Shown here piece after piece: positions 59,748 through 60,283 of a stretch of DNA of 60,283 nt. The position numbers and the translations under genes are program-made. This DNA comes from an uncultured Akkermansia sp. (GTDB lineage Bacteria > Verrucomicrobiota > Verrucomicrobiia > Verrucomicrobiales > Akkermansiaceae). Under the pieces are notes generated by a model that was not told the DNA's origin, ran no database searches, and was given only the letters and a program-made list of their open reading frames with translations. The stretch lies in NCBI GenBank assembly GCA_947624205.1, contig CANQJI010000004.1:1-60283 (forward strand), given 5' to 3'. Positions within the stretch are counted from its first letter, which is position 1, and every line of letters begins with the position of its first letter.

Positions 59748-60179
59748 ATGAAAAATACAATCCTAGTTTCAGCTCTCTTCGCAACACTGGCACTGAGCAG
59801 CTGTGTCTCTCACAATATGGAAGGCGAGAATGTCTCATCGACGAAGATACGACTTGAACAAGCAAATTACCGAGTCATTGCCACACAAGTTAAAGGAGAA
59901 AGCACCGGTTTCCATATTCTGAGTGCCATACCAACCAGCATTCCCTCGAATTTATCAGATTTGGGAAAAATAGCTAAACTGTCTCCGGACGGCGGCATTA
60001 CGATTAAAGATGCTACTAAGGTGAAAGCGATAGAGAATTTGTACAAAAATTGCGGGGATCTGCGGAACCGTCCGACCGCTCTGATTAATCTTCGCGAACA
60101 GACAGGGGGTACAAATTATCTTATTTTCTCACGTCCCAAGACGACGGTTACTGCTGATGTCATCGAATTCATCCGCTGA
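59748..60179 (+). CDS. Small lipoprotein
   Basis: A 143-residue predicted lipoprotein. The signal peptide MKNTILVSALFATLALSSC has a clear lipobox (LSSC). The mature domain (VSSTKIRLEQANYRVIATQV, FHILSAIPTSIPSN, TGGTNYLIFSRPKTTVTADV) resembles small lipoproteins of the DUF6567/TRL-like type that form a conserved beta-alpha fold; that match is from memory. A hairpin-like CCGGTA-CGG-TACCGG lies about 50 bp upstream, and a terminator follows the gene. Confidence 0.7.
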   Translation: MKNTILVSALFATLALSSCVSHNMEGENVSSTKIRLEQANYRVIATQVKGESTGFHILSAIPTSIPSNLSDLGKIAKLSPDGGITIKDATKVKAIENLYKNCGDLRNRPTALINLREQTGGTNYLIFSRPKTTVTADVIEFIR

Positions 60180-60209
60180 GTTTCTTAATCGGTAAAATAC
60201 ATCTCAAAG

Positions 60210-60248
60210 GCGGCGGAGGTGGGGATTCATCTCCGCCGCTTCTTCCTT
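60210..60248 (+). terminator. Rho-independent terminator after the lipoprotein gene
   Basis: A perfect 9-bp stem GCGGCGGAG / CTCCGCCGC (60210-60218 and 60231-60239) with a 12-nt loop, followed by TTCTTCCTTTC. Confidence 0.75.
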
Positions 60249-60283
60249 TCTCTGTTCCTTGATTCCAGCTTCCCTTCGGCTCA

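Overview
The window is a bacterial chromosome segment of roughly 50% GC. Gene content and style point to a Verrucomicrobiota, probably Akkermansia-like, bacterium: a GH95 alpha-L-fucosidase with a signal peptide, a CobA-HemD fusion, a squalene/phytoene synthase, Sel1 and ankyrin proteins, lipoproteins, and consensus sigma-70 promoters lying very close to start codons. This taxonomic call is inference; no rRNA is present.

Layout. (1) 1-4.3 kb: a MATE transporter and a malic enzyme, each behind a near-identical repeat-plus-promoter cassette, then a repeat-rich lipoprotein. (2) 4.4-17.6 kb: a defence island with a truncated XRE-type regulator, an AbiEi/AbiEii toxin-antitoxin pair, a five-gene run (SNF2-like helicase, DUF4391 protein, type III Mod, type III Res, ankyrin protein), and an orphan phage terminase small subunit with a striking operator. 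(3) 18.2-49.1 kb: mostly housekeeping genes (recN, GH95 fucosidase, two thioredoxin-like proteins, leuS, ogt, obg, uvrC, then the minus-strand run sel1-queG-yugP-HU-thioredoxin-trpS, rplM-rpsI, def, the fumarase-cdsA-squalene synthase run, pgsA, a polysaccharide deacetylase, cobA/hemD, hemA) with three tRNA genes. (4) 49.2-60.3 kb: an accessory region beginning with an acetyltransferase and a tyrosine recombinase. It holds ankyrin proteins, a candidate RiPP system (39-residue Cys-containing peptide plus a PqqD-like/radical SAM/SPASM maturase), a PD-(D/E)XK-like nuclease candidate, a tandem set of membrane-anchored coiled-coil proteins, and a small lipoprotein.

Three structures are not explained by ordinary gene annotation. 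First, a modular intergenic repeat occurs at eleven loci. It is built of a left module, tracts of an ATCGTAC heptamer and hairpins, and it always ends in the same 12-bp-stem hairpin; all ten orientable copies point the same way. Second, at least ten genes have consensus promoters whose -10 box ends only 6-15 nt before the start codon, which implies leaderless or nearly leaderless mRNAs. Third, the RiPP locus at 52.5-54.2 kb had no gene call for its precursor because the peptide is short; I found it by reading the sequence upstream of the maturase.
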